Origin: Thalassococcus profundi
Lineage (GTDB): Bacteria > Pseudomonadota > Alphaproteobacteria > Rhodobacterales > Rhodobacteraceae
Assembly: GCF_003344785.1 (NCBI RefSeq)
Contig: NZ_QPMK01000003.1
Location: 520,049-584,048 of the forward strand
Length of the DNA: 64,000 nt
Reading direction: 5' to 3'
A program made the translations under genes and the position numbers. Positions within the stretch are counted from its first letter, which is position 1. Each line of letters starts with the position of its first letter. The notes below the pieces were generated by a model. It was not told the DNA's origin. It ran no database searches and worked only from the letters and a program-made list of their open reading frames with translations. Of this stretch, positions 1 to 9,210 are shown piece after piece.

Positions 1-476
1 TGCAGCTTGACCGCGCGCATCAGCGCCGGAAGCCCCATCGCAACACCGTCCAGAACGCCTTTCTCGGCCTTGGCCGCGCGTTCGGCGGCCTTGATCCGCT
101 CCCAGTCCTGCACCTGCTGTTCGGCGCTCTTGTCGCGGCTCTCGTCGCCGAAGACATGCGGATGCCGCGCCACCATCTTGTCGGCGATGCCGTTGGCCAC
201 GTCGTCGAAATCGAAAAGCCCCGCCTCGGAGGCCATCTGCGTGTGATAGACTGATTGCAGCAGCAGATCGCCCAGCTCGCCGCGCAGCTCGTCCCAGGCC
301 TCGCGCTCGATCGCGTCGGCGACCTCGTAGGCTTCTTCGATGGTGTAGGGCGCGATGCTGGCAAAATCCTGTTCGATATCCCAGGGGCAACCGGTCTCGG
401 GATCGCGCAGGCGGCGCATGATCTCGATCAGGCGCGGCATGCCGCCCACGGGGTTGTGGATCAGGTCGTCGGACAT
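1..476 (-). CDS. mazG: Nucleoside triphosphate pyrophosphohydrolase MazG (3' end cut by window)
   Basis: MazG hydrolyses (d)NTPs to the monophosphate and pyrophosphate in the cytoplasm, as a house-cleaning and stress-modulating enzyme. The reading frame opens with MSDDLIHNPVGGM and shows the family signature: CPWD at residues 30-33, EEAYE at 47-51 and the ELGDLLLQ block about 20 residues later, whose acidic residues bind Mg2+. About 158 residues are visible, so this is the N-terminal MazG domain; the rest lies left of the window. The start is the ATG at 476. The next gene is divergent, 63 bp away. The identification is firm; only completeness is unknown. Confidence 0.9.
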   Translation of the reverse strand, partial: MSDDLIHNPVGGMPRLIEIMRRLRDPETGCPWDIEQDFASIAPYTIEEAYEVADAIEREAWDELRGELGDLLLQSVYHTQMASEAGLFDFDDVANGIADKMVARHPHVFGDESRDKSAEQQVQDWERIKAAERAAKAEKGVLDGVAMGLPALMRAVKL

Positions 477-539
477 TGCGAAGGCTCCGGTTTTGGCGTC
501 ATGTGCAGGGATGAAACAGGACAGGGCGGGAGTCCAGAC

Positions 540-1697
540 ATGCCGGTGGTGAACAGGATCGCGGAATTCGCCGAAGAGATGACCGGCTGGCGCCGGCATC
601 TGCACCAGCATCCGGAACTGGCGCTCGACTGCCACCAGACCGCGGCCTTCGTCGTCGAGCATCTGCGCGCCTTCGGCGTCGACGAGGTGCACGAGGGGCT
701 GGCGCGCAGCGGCGTCGTGGGCATCGTGCACGGTCAGGGGCCGGGGCCGGTCACCGGCCTGCGCGCCGACATGGATGCGCTGCCGATGGACGAGGCGACG
801 GGGCTGCCGTATGCCTCGACCGTGCCGGGGCGGATGCATGCCTGCGGCCACGACGGCCACACCACGATGCTGCTCGGGGCGGCGAAATACCTCGCCGAGA
901 CGCGCAATTTCTCGGGCTCCGTCGCACTGATCTTCCAGCCCGCCGAAGAGGCCATCGGCGGCGGCCGGATCATGGTCGACGAGGGGATGATGGACCGCTT
1001 CGGCATCTCCGAGGTCTACGCGCTGCACACCGATCCCTTTGGCCCGCTGGGCGAATTCCGCACCCGCCCCGGACCGATTATGGCAGCGGTGGACGATTTC
1101 GAGATCCGGGTGACCGGGCAGGGCGGCCACGCCGCCTATCCCCAGGCCTGCCGCGACCCGATGCCCTGCGCGCTGGCGATCGGGCAGGCGCTGCAGACCA
1201 TCGTGTCGCGCGACGCCGATCCGCTGGCGTCGCTGGTGGTGTCGCTGACGCAGGTACATGGCGGATCGGCGATGAACATCATCCCAGGCGAGGTCTACAT
1301 GGCCGGCACGGTGCGCAGCTTCGACGCGGACTTGCGCGACCATGCCGAGGCGCGGCTGCGCGCCATCGTGGAGGGGCAGGCGGTGAGCTACGGCGTGGCG
1401 GCGCAGGTGGACTACCACCGCTCCTACCCGCCGACGGTGAATCACGCCGACCAGACCGCCTTTGCCGCTGACGTGGCGCGCGGCGTGAGCGGGCAGGTGG
1501 TGGACGATCTGGCGCCCGAGATGGGGGCCGAGGATTTTTCCTACATGCTCGAGGCGCGGCCCGGGGCGTTCCTGTTCCTGGGGCAGGGGATCGGCGCATC
1601 GGTGCATCACCCGGAGTTCGATTTCAACGATGCCGCGGCGCCCTTCGGCGCGTCCTTCTTCGCCCGGCTGATCGAAACCCGCCAGCCGCGCGGCTGA
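540..1697 (+). CDS. M20 family amidohydrolase (hippurate hydrolase / N-acyl amino acid deacylase type)
   Basis: A 385-residue metallopeptidase-fold amidohydrolase that should cleave N-acyl or N-benzoyl amino acids or a related amide. Metal-binding motifs are HACGHDGHT at residues 100-108 and the paired glutamates in PAEEAIGGG near 136-137; EMGAEDF and VHHPEFDF are near the C-terminus, in the HipO/AbgB order. The frame is open further upstream, but the ATG at 540 follows a GGCGGGAG ribosome-binding site and begins exactly where family similarity begins. There is no signal peptide, so it is cytosolic. The true substrate cannot be read from the sequence. Confidence 0.88.
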   Translation: MPVVNRIAEFAEEMTGWRRHLHQHPELALDCHQTAAFVVEHLRAFGVDEVHEGLARSGVVGIVHGQGPGPVTGLRADMDALPMDEATGLPYASTVPGRMHACGHDGHTTMLLGAAKYLAETRNFSGSVALIFQPAEEAIGGGRIMVDEGMMDRFGISEVYALHTDPFGPLGEFRTRPGPIMAAVDDFEIRVTGQGGHAAYPQACRDPMPCALAIGQALQTIVSRDADPLASLVVSLTQVHGGSAMNIIPGEVYMAGTVRSFDADLRDHAEARLRAIVEGQAVSYGVAAQVDYHRSYPPTVNHADQTAFAADVARGVSGQVVDDLAPEMGAEDFSYMLEARPGAFLFLGQGIGASVHHPEFDFNDAAAPFGASFFARLIETRQPRG

Positions 1698-1754
1698 GGC
1701 CGGGCTTGCGGCGACGCGCGCAGAGTGGTTGAGTGCCCGCGATGCGCGCGCTGC

Positions 1755-1809
1755 GGGATGCCCTTTCGGTGCCTCCCGCCCGCCCACCCCGGCACCGAAA
1801 GGGCATCCC
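1755..1809. repeat. Perfect 19-bp inverted repeat in the leader of the agmatinase gene
   Basis: The arms at 1755-1773 (GGGATGCCCTTTCGGTGCC) and 1791-1809 are perfect reverse complements, separated by a 17-base C-rich loop. The right arm ends 4 bases before the ATG at 1814 and contains the only purine-rich stretch (GAAAGGG) that could act as ribosome-binding site. No T-tract follows, so it does not look like a classical terminator for the preceding amidohydrolase gene. If transcribed, it would form a very stable hairpin hiding the start region of the downstream gene. Confidence 0.85.
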
Positions 1810-1813
1810 CGCC

Positions 1814-2788
1814 ATGGCACTCGAAGACGCGAAATCTCAAGTCGATCAGGCTTTTACCCGAAACGATCTGCGCGGTCTGAGCTACGAGAACGCCTTTGGC
1901 GGGGCGACGTCCTTCCTGCGCCGGCGCTATACCAAGGACCTGAGCGGCGTCGATGTGGCGATCACCGGCATCCCCTTTGACCAGGCGGTGACCAACCGTC
2001 CCGGCACCCGGCTCGGCCCGCGCGCCGTGCGCGAGGCAAGCACCTTGCAGCCCTACGATCCGCCCTATGGCTGGGGCTATGATCCGCTGGGCACCTTCGC
2101 GGTCGCCGACTACGGCGACATGGCCTTCGACTATGCCAACACCCGCGCCTTTCCCGCGGCGGTGACGCAGCACATCCGTGGCATCCTCGATGCCGGGGCC
2201 GCGACAATCACCATTGGCGGCGATCACTTCATCACCCTGCCGATCCTGCGCGCCTACGTGGAGAAGTACGGGCCGGTTGCGCTGCTGCAATTCGACGCCC
2301 ATTCCGACAGCTGGGTCGACGACGATGCCGACCGGATCGACCACGGCACCTTTGTCTACAAGGCGGTGAAAGAGGGGCTGATCCTGCCGGAGAAATCCGT
2401 CGCCGTCGGCATCCGCACCGACAATCCCGACACCCTGGGCGTGCAGATCATCGATTCGTTCGAGGTGCACCGCAGCGGCCCCGACGCGGTGGCCGCGAAG
2501 ATCAGGCAGATCATCGGCGACACCCCATGTTACCTCACCTTCGACATCGATGCGCTGGATCCCGCCTATGCCCCGGGCACCGGCACGCCGGTCTGGGGCG
2601 GGCTCACCTCGGCCCAGGCGGCAATCATCCTGCGGGAAATCGCCGGTCTGACCCTGCTGGGCGGCGATGTGGTTGAAGTCAGCCCGCCGTTCGATACGAC
2701 AGGCGCGACGGCCGTGGCCGCGGCCCATGTGGCGATGGAAATATTGTGCCTCTGGGGCTGGACCCGGCGCCCCGGCGCCCCCAGCTAA
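1814..2788 (+). CDS. speB: Agmatinase / arginase-family ureohydrolase
   Basis: A 324-residue ureohydrolase that hydrolyses agmatine or a related guanidino compound to putrescine-type amine plus urea, using two Mn ions. The metal ligands are visible as GGDH (135-138), DAHSD (161-165) and DIDALDP (about 247-253), followed by GTGTPVWGGLT, the pattern typical of agmatinase-type rather than classical arginase proteins. The ATG at 1814 (MALEDAKSQ) was chosen because the 27 residues upstream are encoded by the inverted repeat and are not protein-like. Family members also include guanidinobutyrase and guanidinopropionase, so substrate is inferred. Confidence 0.85.
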   Translation: MALEDAKSQVDQAFTRNDLRGLSYENAFGGATSFLRRRYTKDLSGVDVAITGIPFDQAVTNRPGTRLGPRAVREASTLQPYDPPYGWGYDPLGTFAVADYGDMAFDYANTRAFPAAVTQHIRGILDAGAATITIGGDHFITLPILRAYVEKYGPVALLQFDAHSDSWVDDDADRIDHGTFVYKAVKEGLILPEKSVAVGIRTDNPDTLGVQIIDSFEVHRSGPDAVAAKIRQIIGDTPCYLTFDIDALDPAYAPGTGTPVWGGLTSAQAAIILREIAGLTLLGGDVVEVSPPFDTTGATAVAAAHVAMEILCLWGWTRRPGAPS

Positions 2789-2846
2789 GGAGGGCCGGGC
2801 CGGACGCCCCGAGATCGATGGGCCCGAAATCGAAGGGAAGGTTTGC

Positions 2847-3263
2847 GTGCGGATGATTTTCTGGCTCATCGTTCTGGCTGTCGTCGCGGGTCTGGCCTGG
2901 ATCCGCTTGGCCCCGTCGGACCCTGCCGTCTGGAACGTGGATCCGATGGTGACCGCCGACCAAGACCTCGCCAGCGGCGTGCGGCGGCGGATCGACGGCG
3001 GCGCACCGGTCATGCAGGCGCTCGACCGCATCATCCTTGCTACCCCGCGCACCGAGCTTCTGGCCGGCAGCGTCGAAGAGGGGCGCATGACCTATATCAC
3101 CCGGACGAAATGGATGGGCTTCCCCGACTACACCACGGTGCAACTGAGCGACGACCACCTCGAGCTCTATGCCCGCCAGCGGTTCGGCATGGCCGACATG
3201 GGGGTCAACAAGGCCCGCGTCGAAGGCTGGCTGTCGCAGCTTGAGGCCGCTCCCGAAAGCTGA
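2847..3263 (+). CDS. DUF1499 domain protein, membrane-anchored
   Basis: About 138 residues. An N-terminal hydrophobic helix (IFWLIVLAVVAGLAWI) is followed by a DUF1499 domain containing RTKWMGFPDYTTVQL. DUF1499 proteins are widespread in alphaproteobacteria and of unknown function. The GTG at 2847 lies 5 bases after GAAGGGAAGG and is preferred; the ATG at 2853 is the alternative and would shorten the protein by two residues. It sits in a same-strand run between the agmatinase gene and prfA, but nothing in its sequence links it to either. Confidence 0.75.
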   Translation: MRMIFWLIVLAVVAGLAWIRLAPSDPAVWNVDPMVTADQDLASGVRRRIDGGAPVMQALDRIILATPRTELLAGSVEEGRMTYITRTKWMGFPDYTTVQLSDDHLELYARQRFGMADMGVNKARVEGWLSQLEAAPES

Positions 3264-3303
3264 GCGATCTTGACGCGCCATGCGCGATAAGGGACAGACG
3301 GGC

Positions 3304-4353
3304 ATGGTTCCCTCTGCCCGACTTGTCCAGATCACCCAGCGTTTCGAGTACCTCGAGGCCCGCATGGCCGAGGGCGGCGGCGACATTGCCGCCCTGGGCC
3401 GCGAATATGCCGAACTGCGCCCCGTCGTGGACCAGATCGCCGCCTGGCGGCGCCTGACCGACGACATCGCCGAGGCCGAGGCGATGCTCGAGGATCCCGA
3501 GATGCGCGCGCTGGCCGAGGACGAGCTCGAAGACCTGCGCGCCCGTCTTCCCGCCGCCGAAGAGGCGCTGCAACTGGCGCTGTTGCCCAAGGATGCCGCC
3601 GACGCCCGTCCCGCGATGCTGGAAATCCGTCCCGGCACCGGCGGCGAGGAAGCGGCGCTGTTCGCCGGCGATCTTCTGCGGATGTACCAGCGCTATGCCG
3701 AAACCCGCGGCTGGCAGTTCGAGATCGTCGAGGAGCAGATGACCGAACTGGGCGGCATCAAGGAGCTGGTGGCCCATATCACCGGCCAGGACGTCTTTGC
3801 CCGGCTCAAGTTCGAATCCGGCGTGCATCGGGTGCAGCGTGTGCCCGCGACCGAAAGCGGCGGGCGCATCCACACCTCGGCCGCCACCGTGGCGGTGCTG
3901 CCCGAGGCCGAGGAGGTCGACGTGCAGATCGACCCGAACGACCTGCGCATCGACACCATGCGCAGTTCCGGCGCGGGCGGGCAGCATGTGAACACCACCG
4001 ATTCCGCCGTGCGGATCACCCATATTCCCACCGGGATCGTCGTCACCAGTTCCGAGAAATCCCAGCACCGCAACCGCGAGATCGCCATGCAGGTGCTGCG
4101 CGCCCGGCTCTTCGATGCCGAGCGACAGAAGGCCGACAGCGCACGTTCGGCCAGCCGCAAGGCGCAAGTGGGCAGCGGCGACCGCTCCGAACGCATCCGC
4201 ACCTACAACTTCCCGCAGGGGCGGCTGTCGGATCATCGCATCAACCTGACGCTCTACAAGCTCGACCAGGTGATGCAGGGCGACCTCGACGAGCTGATCG
4301 ATGCGCTCACCGCCGATGCCCAGGCGACGCTGCTGGCCGAGATGGGCGCATGA
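3304..4353 (+). CDS. prfA: Peptide chain release factor 1
   Basis: RF1 reads UAA and UAG stop codons in the ribosomal A site and triggers hydrolysis of peptidyl-tRNA. The 349-residue protein contains the RF1 anticodon-mimic PAT at residues 181-183 and the catalytic GGQ at 225-227. The ATG at 3304 ([12 protein letters not shown]) follows AAGGGA by 9 bases and fits family length; an ATG at 3280 would add eight poorly conserved residues. The stop overlaps the start of prmC by four bases (ATGA), so the two are co-translated. PrmC methylates the GGQ glutamine of this protein. Confidence 0.97.
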   Translation: MVPSARLVQITQRFEYLEARMAEGGGDIAALGREYAELRPVVDQIAAWRRLTDDIAEAEAMLEDPEMRALAEDELEDLRARLPAAEEALQLALLPKDAADARPAMLEIRPGTGGEEAALFAGDLLRMYQRYAETRGWQFEIVEEQMTELGGIKELVAHITGQDVFARLKFESGVHRVQRVPATESGGRIHTSAATVAVLPEAEEVDVQIDPNDLRIDTMRSSGAGGQHVNTTDSAVRITHIPTGIVVTSSEKSQHRNREIAMQVLRARLFDAERQKADSARSASRKAQVGSGDRSERIRTYNFPQGRLSDHRINLTLYKLDQVMQGDLDELIDALTADAQATLLAEMGA

Positions 4354-5195
4354 CCGGATCCGAGGCTCTGGCCGCCGCCACCCGCGCCCTGACCGCGGCG
4401 GGCATCCCGGACGCGGGCCGCGACGCCCGGCGCCTGCTGGCGCATGTGCTCAAGGTGCCTGCCGGACGGCTGACGCTATTCCTGCCCGAACCGGTGCCGC
4501 CGGACCTCGGCGTCATCTACAACGTGCTGATCGAACGGCGCTGCGAACGTGTGCCGGTGTCGCACCTGACCGGGCGGCGGCTGTTCTACGGCCGCGACTT
4601 CCTCGTCACCCCCGAGGTGCTGGACCCGCGGCCCGAAACCGAAACCCTGATCGAGGCGGCGCTGGCGGCACCCTTCGCCAATGTGCTCGATCTCGGGACC
4701 GGGTCGGGCTGCATCGTGCTGACGCTGGTGGCCGAGACCCCTGGCAGCCGCGGTATGGGCGTCGATATCAGCCCCGAGGCGCTGAACGTCGCCTACTGGA
4801 ACCGCAACGCGCTGCGGCTCGAGGACCGGGTGCGGCTGGCCACTGGTCACTGGTACGAGGCGGTCGATCCGCCCGGCAGCCGCTTCGACCTGGTCGTGTC
4901 GAACCCGCCCTATATCGCCCGCGTCGAAATGCCGGACCTGGCGCCCGAAGTGCGCGATCACGAACCGGCCCTGGCGCTCACCGATGGCGCCGACGGGCTC
5001 TCGGCCTATCGCGCCATCGCGGCGGGTGCGGCGGCGCATCTGCTGCCCGGCGGGCGGCTGCTTGTCGAGATCGGGCCGACCCAGGCCACCGAGGTGACGG
5101 CGATTCTGGCAGCACAGGGGTTGCACAAGCTGCGCGTCATTCCCGACCTTGACGGTCGCGATCGGGTGCTTCAGGCCGTCTTGCCCGGCGGCTGA
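4350..5195 (+). CDS. prmC: Release factor glutamine N5-methyltransferase
   Basis: PrmC (HemK) uses S-adenosylmethionine to methylate the glutamine of the GGQ motif in release factors, which speeds termination. The 281-residue protein has the SAM-binding DLGTGSG at residues 114-120 and the substrate-binding NPPY at 185-188, in the normal class I methyltransferase order. Its start overlaps the prfA stop by four bases. Tight coupling to its substrate gene is the classical arrangement and supports the assignment. Confidence 0.96.
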   Translation: MTGSEALAAATRALTAAGIPDAGRDARRLLAHVLKVPAGRLTLFLPEPVPPDLGVIYNVLIERRCERVPVSHLTGRRLFYGRDFLVTPEVLDPRPETETLIEAALAAPFANVLDLGTGSGCIVLTLVAETPGSRGMGVDISPEALNVAYWNRNALRLEDRVRLATGHWYEAVDPPGSRFDLVVSNPPYIARVEMPDLAPEVRDHEPALALTDGADGLSAYRAIAAGAAAHLLPGGRLLVEIGPTQATEVTAILAAQGLHKLRVIPDLDGRDRVLQAVLPGG

Positions 5196-5409
5196 ACGCC
5201 GAATTGAGGCAATTTTGCGCATTTTCGGACGATTTTTGCTTGTGTGCGCTGCCCGGACGTGGTTATTCGAGGGTGTCAGGCCGGTGGATACCGCCCGGTG
5301 GTCCCGCCTGACATCAAGCCACACATCGACGTGATCCCGAATTTGCAGGTGCCCGTCAGCACCGCCCGGGATCGCAAGGCAGTCAAAAGACAAGGCTGAA
5401 GCTCGAAAC

Positions 5410-6069
5410 ATGAGATCATCAAAATCCCGCTCGCGGTCGAAGAACAACCGCAACCGTTCCAACAATTCGGGTGCGAACGTCGTCAACCGCGTGTTCGACA
5501 GCTCCGGCCCGGACGGCAAGGTGCGCGGCACGCCGCAGCAGATCATCGACAAGTACAACCAGCTGGCGCGCGATGCGCAACTGGCCAACGACCGCGTCGC
5601 GACCGAGAATTTCCAGCAGCATGCGGAACACTACCTGCGCCTGCTGAGCGACGCGCAGCGCGAAATGGACCAGCGCCGCGAACAGCAGGAGCGCGAGAAC
5701 CGCGAACGCCAGGCGCAGCGCGACCGCGACCGCAACGAGAGCCAGCAAAACAACGGCGGCCAGCAGGGCGGCCAGAACAACAGCGACGGCAACGGCCACG
5801 GACAGGGCGGCCATGACGCCGGGTCCGGCGACCAGCCCTCCGGCAATCACGGTCAGCCCCAGTCCGGCAACCGGTTCGGCGGCCAGGACGACGTGGTCGA
5901 CCTGTCGGACGGCACCGAGGAAAGCACCCTGGTCGAGACGCCCGAGAGCGCCGCGGAAAGCGCGCCCAAGCCCAAGCGCGCGCGCAAGCCGCGCACCAAG
6001 AAATCTGACACGTCCGACAAGGACTCCGGCTCGGGCGGTGGCGACACCACCACCAGCGCGGCGGAATAG
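5410..6069 (+). CDS. DUF4167 domain protein, basic then low-complexity
   Basis: A 219-residue protein in three parts: a strongly basic N-terminus (MRSSKSRSRSKNNRNR), a short conserved DUF4167 domain (about residues 25-85, with GTPQQIIDKYNQLARDAQ and NFQQHAEHYLRLL), and a low-complexity tail rich in Q, N, G, D and E ending in lysine/arginine clusters. The composition suggests a nucleic-acid or ribosome-associated protein, but the function is unknown. DUF4167 genes commonly follow prmC in alphaproteobacteria. The 214-base gap upstream probably carries its own promoter. It converges on rsmA with only 11 bases between them. Confidence 0.85.
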   Translation: MRSSKSRSRSKNNRNRSNNSGANVVNRVFDSSGPDGKVRGTPQQIIDKYNQLARDAQLANDRVATENFQQHAEHYLRLLSDAQREMDQRREQQERENRERQAQRDRDRNESQQNNGGQQGGQNNSDGNGHGQGGHDAGSGDQPSGNHGQPQSGNRFGGQDDVVDLSDGTEESTLVETPESAAESAPKPKRARKPRTKKSDTSDKDSGSGGGDTTTSAAE

Positions 6070-6080
6070 GCGCCTCGGGC

Positions 6081-6923
6081 TCAGGCGGCCTTGACCGCCC
6101 GGGCCAGTGCGCAGAACTGCTCCAGCGACAGCCGCTCGGCCCGTTCCGTCGGGGCGATGCCGACGGAGACGAGAATCTCCTCGATTTCGGGATGCAGCCC
6201 GCGCAAGGCCGCGCGCAGCATCTTGCGACGCTGGTTGAAGGCCATGGCCACCACCCGCTCCAGAACCTGTGCATCCGCCTCGAAGCGCGGCTCTGGCAGG
6301 GCGGTCAGGCGCACCACGGCCGAACTGACCTTGGGCGGCGGGGTGAAGGCCTCGGGCGGCAGCGACAGCACGATCCGCGCCTCCGCGCGCCACTGCACCA
6401 GCAGCGCCAGGCGGCCATAGGCCTTGGATCCGGGCTGCGCAACGATGCGCTCCGCCACCTCGCGCTGGAACATCAGCGTCAGCGATGACCAGAACGGCGG
6501 CCAGTCCGCGGGCGTGAGCCAGCGCACAAGAAGCTCGGTGCCGACATTGTATGGCAGGTTGGCGCAGATCGCGATGGGCGGCGTCAGATGCGCCAGCGGG
6601 TCGACCTTCAGCGCGTCGCCCTCGATCACCTCCAGCCGCCCCGGGTAAGCCGCCGCGATCTCGGCCAGCGCCGGCAGGCAGCGCGCGTCCTTCTCGATCG
6701 CCAGCACCCGCCGCGCGCCTTCGGCCAGGAGCCCGCGGGTCAGCCCGCCGGGGCCGGGACCGATCTCGAGCACATCCAGCCCGGTGAGGTCGCCCGCCTG
6801 CCGCGCGATCTTGGCCGTCAGGTTCAGGTCGAGCAGGAAGTTTTGCCCCAACGCCTTCTTTGCGCGCAGATCGTGATCCGCGATCACCTGGCGCAGCGGG
6901 GGCAGGTCGTCGATGCCGCTCAT
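6081..6923 (-). CDS. rsmA: 16S rRNA (adenine1518-N6/adenine1519-N6)-dimethyltransferase
   Basis: RsmA (KsgA) dimethylates two adjacent adenosines in the 3' terminal hairpin of 16S rRNA late in 30S assembly. The 280-residue protein carries the signature KKALGQNFL near residues 22-30, SAM motif EIGPGPGG at 53-60 and catalytic NLPY at 122-125. It is the last gene of the leftward lpt-surA-pdxA operon, with 74 bases between pdxA and its start. pdxA-ksgA is a conserved pair in proteobacteria. Confidence 0.97.
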   Translation of the reverse strand: MSGIDDLPPLRQVIADHDLRAKKALGQNFLLDLNLTAKIARQAGDLTGLDVLEIGPGPGGLTRGLLAEGARRVLAIEKDARCLPALAEIAAAYPGRLEVIEGDALKVDPLAHLTPPIAICANLPYNVGTELLVRWLTPADWPPFWSSLTLMFQREVAERIVAQPGSKAYGRLALLVQWRAEARIVLSLPPEAFTPPPKVSSAVVRLTALPEPRFEADAQVLERVVAMAFNQRRKMLRAALRGLHPEIEEILVSVGIAPTERAERLSLEQFCALARAVKAA

Positions 6924-6997
6924 GTCTTCTCCGGTTTACAATAACCCTCGGGGTCCGGGGCAGCGCCCCGGTCCGGCGCCGCCGCCCGCGCGGCCGG

Positions 6998-7978
6998 TCA
7001 CGCAGCGCCCTGCGCCAGCCGCCAGGCCAGCCTCAGCGCCTCGATGGTCGAGGCCGGGTTGGCGCTGCCGGTGCCGGCGATGTCGAAGGCGGTGCCGTGA
7101 TCGGGCGAGGTGCGGAGGAACGGCAGGCCCAGCGTGACGTTCACGCCGCGGTCGAAATCCAGCGTCTTGATCGGGATCAGCGCCTGGTCGTGGTACATGC
7201 AGATCGCGGCGTCGTACCGGCTGCGCGCGGCGGCGTGGAACATCGTGTCGGCCGACAGCGGTCCGCGCAGGTCCATGCCTTCGCCGCGCAGCCGGTCCAG
7301 CACCGGAACGATCACCTCGATTTCCTCGCGGCCGATCTTGCCGCCTTCGCCCGCATGCGGGTTCAGCCCCGCCACGGCCAGCCGTGGCGCGGGCAGGCCG
7401 AATTGCGCGATCAGCGCCGCATGGGTGATGCGGATGCGCGCCTCGAGCAGTTCGGGCGTGAGCGCGGCGGGCACCTCGGCCAGCGGGATGTGAATGGTCG
7501 CCGGCACCACGCGCAGCTGGTCCGAGGCCAGCATCATCACCACCTCGGGCACCCGGGCCAGATGGGCGAGGTATTCCGTATGGCCGGGAAAGGCGAAGCC
7601 CGCGCCGTCCTGCAGGGCCTGCTTGTGGATCGGTAGCGTGCAGACGGCGGAGACCGCGCCGGTCTGCGCCATGTCCACCGCGCGGGCGATGACGTCGATC
7701 ACCGCCTGGGCCTGGGCGGGCTGCGGCACGCCGGGGGTGCGGGCGCCGGGAAAGGGGTAGGGCAGGACCGGCAGCCCCTCCTCGGCCCGTGTCCGCGCCT
7801 CTTCGGGACGGTCGATGCGCACCTGCGGCACGGTGCCGGGCAGGTGGTCGGGATCGCCCAGAAAGAAGAACGGCACCGAGGCACCCAATGCCTTCCAGCA
7901 GGCCTCGGCCAGTTCCGGGCCGATGCCCGCAGGTTCGCCGCAGGTCAGCGCGATGGGCGCCGGTGCGCCGGCTGTCAT
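6998..7978 (-). CDS. pdxA: 4-hydroxythreonine-4-phosphate dehydrogenase
   Basis: PdxA catalyses the NAD-dependent oxidation and decarboxylation of 4-phosphohydroxy-L-threonine in the DXP-dependent pyridoxal 5'-phosphate pathway. The 326-residue protein shows LTCGEPAGIGPE at its N-terminus, the family block GLNPHAGEGG and the metal-binding region MYHDQALIPIKTLDFD followed by TSPDHGTAFDIAGTG. The ATG at 7978 overlaps the surA stop by four bases, which fixes the start. The open frame continues upstream into surA but only as a shadow. Confidence 0.96.
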   Translation of the reverse strand: MTAGAPAPIALTCGEPAGIGPELAEACWKALGASVPFFFLGDPDHLPGTVPQVRIDRPEEARTRAEEGLPVLPYPFPGARTPGVPQPAQAQAVIDVIARAVDMAQTGAVSAVCTLPIHKQALQDGAGFAFPGHTEYLAHLARVPEVVMMLASDQLRVVPATIHIPLAEVPAALTPELLEARIRITHAALIAQFGLPAPRLAVAGLNPHAGEGGKIGREEIEVIVPVLDRLRGEGMDLRGPLSADTMFHAAARSRYDAAICMYHDQALIPIKTLDFDRGVNVTLGLPFLRTSPDHGTAFDIAGTGSANPASTIEALRLAWRLAQGAA

Positions 7979-9210
7979 TGCTCGACGATGCGGGCGTCGG
8001 CGCGGAGCTGCGCGAGGTATCCGTCGGCCAGGGCCGACAGCCGTTCGTTGCGCAGACCCATCAGCAGATCCTCGCGCGAGGCGTCCTCGGCGATGGCGTT
8101 GGTCCGCCCGCAGAGCATCAGGAACACCAGCGTCTGCCCGTTCGAGCGGGTCAGCGCCGTCGACACCTCGCCGGGATCGAGCTTGGAAAGCTCGAAGGCG
8201 ATGTCGGTGGGGATCTCCGACGGCGGCAGCGACCCGCGGTCCAGCACCTCGGGTGGCTGGCCCTGGGCGACGGCATAGAGGTCGTCGCAACGGTCCACCT
8301 GAGAGGCCAGCACCCGCGCCCGCGCCAGCGTCTCGGGCGAGCGCCCGCCGGGCATGTAGTAGGCAGCGTATTCCACCGCTGCGACCTCGGGGCCGCTATA
8401 GTCGGCTTCCTCGATGGCGCGCAGCTGGAACAGCGCCACGGCGTTGTTCAGCGGCAGCGGATCGGTGACCTCGCCCGGTGCCAGGCCCAGCAGGATCGGG
8501 CGCAGCTGCGGCGGCAGCTCGCTCAGGTCCTGCCAGGGCAGCCGTCCGCCGTTGGCGCGCGACTGGGTGGCCGAATACCGCCGCGCTTCGGCGGAGAACG
8601 CCGCTTCGGAGGTGATCTGCGAGATCCGTTCGGCCCGGGCGCGTACCGCTTCGGCCTCCTGCGGCGGCGCCGGCATGATGATTTCGGACAGCAGGACGCG
8701 CACATTGCTCGATCCGGCGCCCGACGACAGGGCGCGGTCGATCTCGGTGTCGGTGATGTTCACCTGGCCGACAAAGCGCGCCTGCACCAGTTCGCGCCAG
8801 CCAAGACCGGCCCGGACGAAATCGCGGAAGGTCTGTTCGGCGACGCCGGCCCCCTCCAGCGCCTGCACGAATTCCTCGCGCGTCAGGTTGGCGCGGCCGG
8901 CGAATTCCGACATGCCGTCCAGAACGTCCTCTTCGGACAGCACGATGCCCGCCTGCTGCACCGCCTGCAGGCGGATGCGGTCGTCGATCAGCTGTTCGCG
9001 TGCCGCTTCGGCGGGATTGCCGGGCGCGTTCAGCACCTGGTTCATGCGCGTGCGCTGATCGAGCTCGTAATAGGTGACCACCGAATCGTTTACGACGATC
9101 GCCGGGGAAAACAGGTTCTGCGCCGATGCGGCACCGGGCAGCACCGTCGTGGCCAGAGCCACGAAGAGGACCAGGGGCAGGCGGATGAGGAGGGCGATCA
9201 GTAGCTGCAT
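7975..9210 (-). CDS. surA: SurA-like periplasmic chaperone / peptidyl-prolyl isomerase
   Basis: SurA escorts unfolded outer-membrane proteins, including LptD, through the periplasm. The 411-residue product starts with a signal peptide (hydrophobic core to about residue 25, cleavage near ASA-QNLF), then a SurA N-terminal domain (about 35-160) and parvulin-like segments (ITSEAAFSAEARRYS, APGEVTDPLPL). Its start lies 13 bases inside the 3' end of lptD. Location directly after lptD is the standard arrangement and supports the call more strongly than the weakly conserved rotamase region. Confidence 0.9.
   Translation of the reverse strand: MQLLIALLIRLPLVLFVALATTVLPGAASAQNLFSPAIVVNDSVVTYYELDQRTRMNQVLNAPGNPAEAAREQLIDDRIRLQAVQQAGIVLSEEDVLDGMSEFAGRANLTREEFVQALEGAGVAEQTFRDFVRAGLGWRELVQARFVGQVNITDTEIDRALSSGAGSSNVRVLLSEIIMPAPPQEAEAVRARAERISQITSEAAFSAEARRYSATQSRANGGRLPWQDLSELPPQLRPILLGLAPGEVTDPLPLNNAVALFQLRAIEEADYSGPEVAAVEYAAYYMPGGRSPETLARARVLASQVDRCDDLYAVAQGQPPEVLDRGSLPPSEIPTDIAFELSKLDPGEVSTALTRSNGQTLVFLMLCGRTNAIAEDASREDLLMGLRNERLSALADGYLAQLRADARIVEQ

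Noticed and set aside
255..539. N-terminal extension of the M20 amidohydrolase frame
   Set aside because: It overlaps the divergent mazG gene and is its antisense shadow; family similarity starts at the ATG at 540.
5196..5409. Regulatory RNA in the gap before the DUF4167 gene
   Set aside because: A 7-bp stem (5275-5281 with 5306-5312) is present, but no known leader motif or clear promoter is recognisable.
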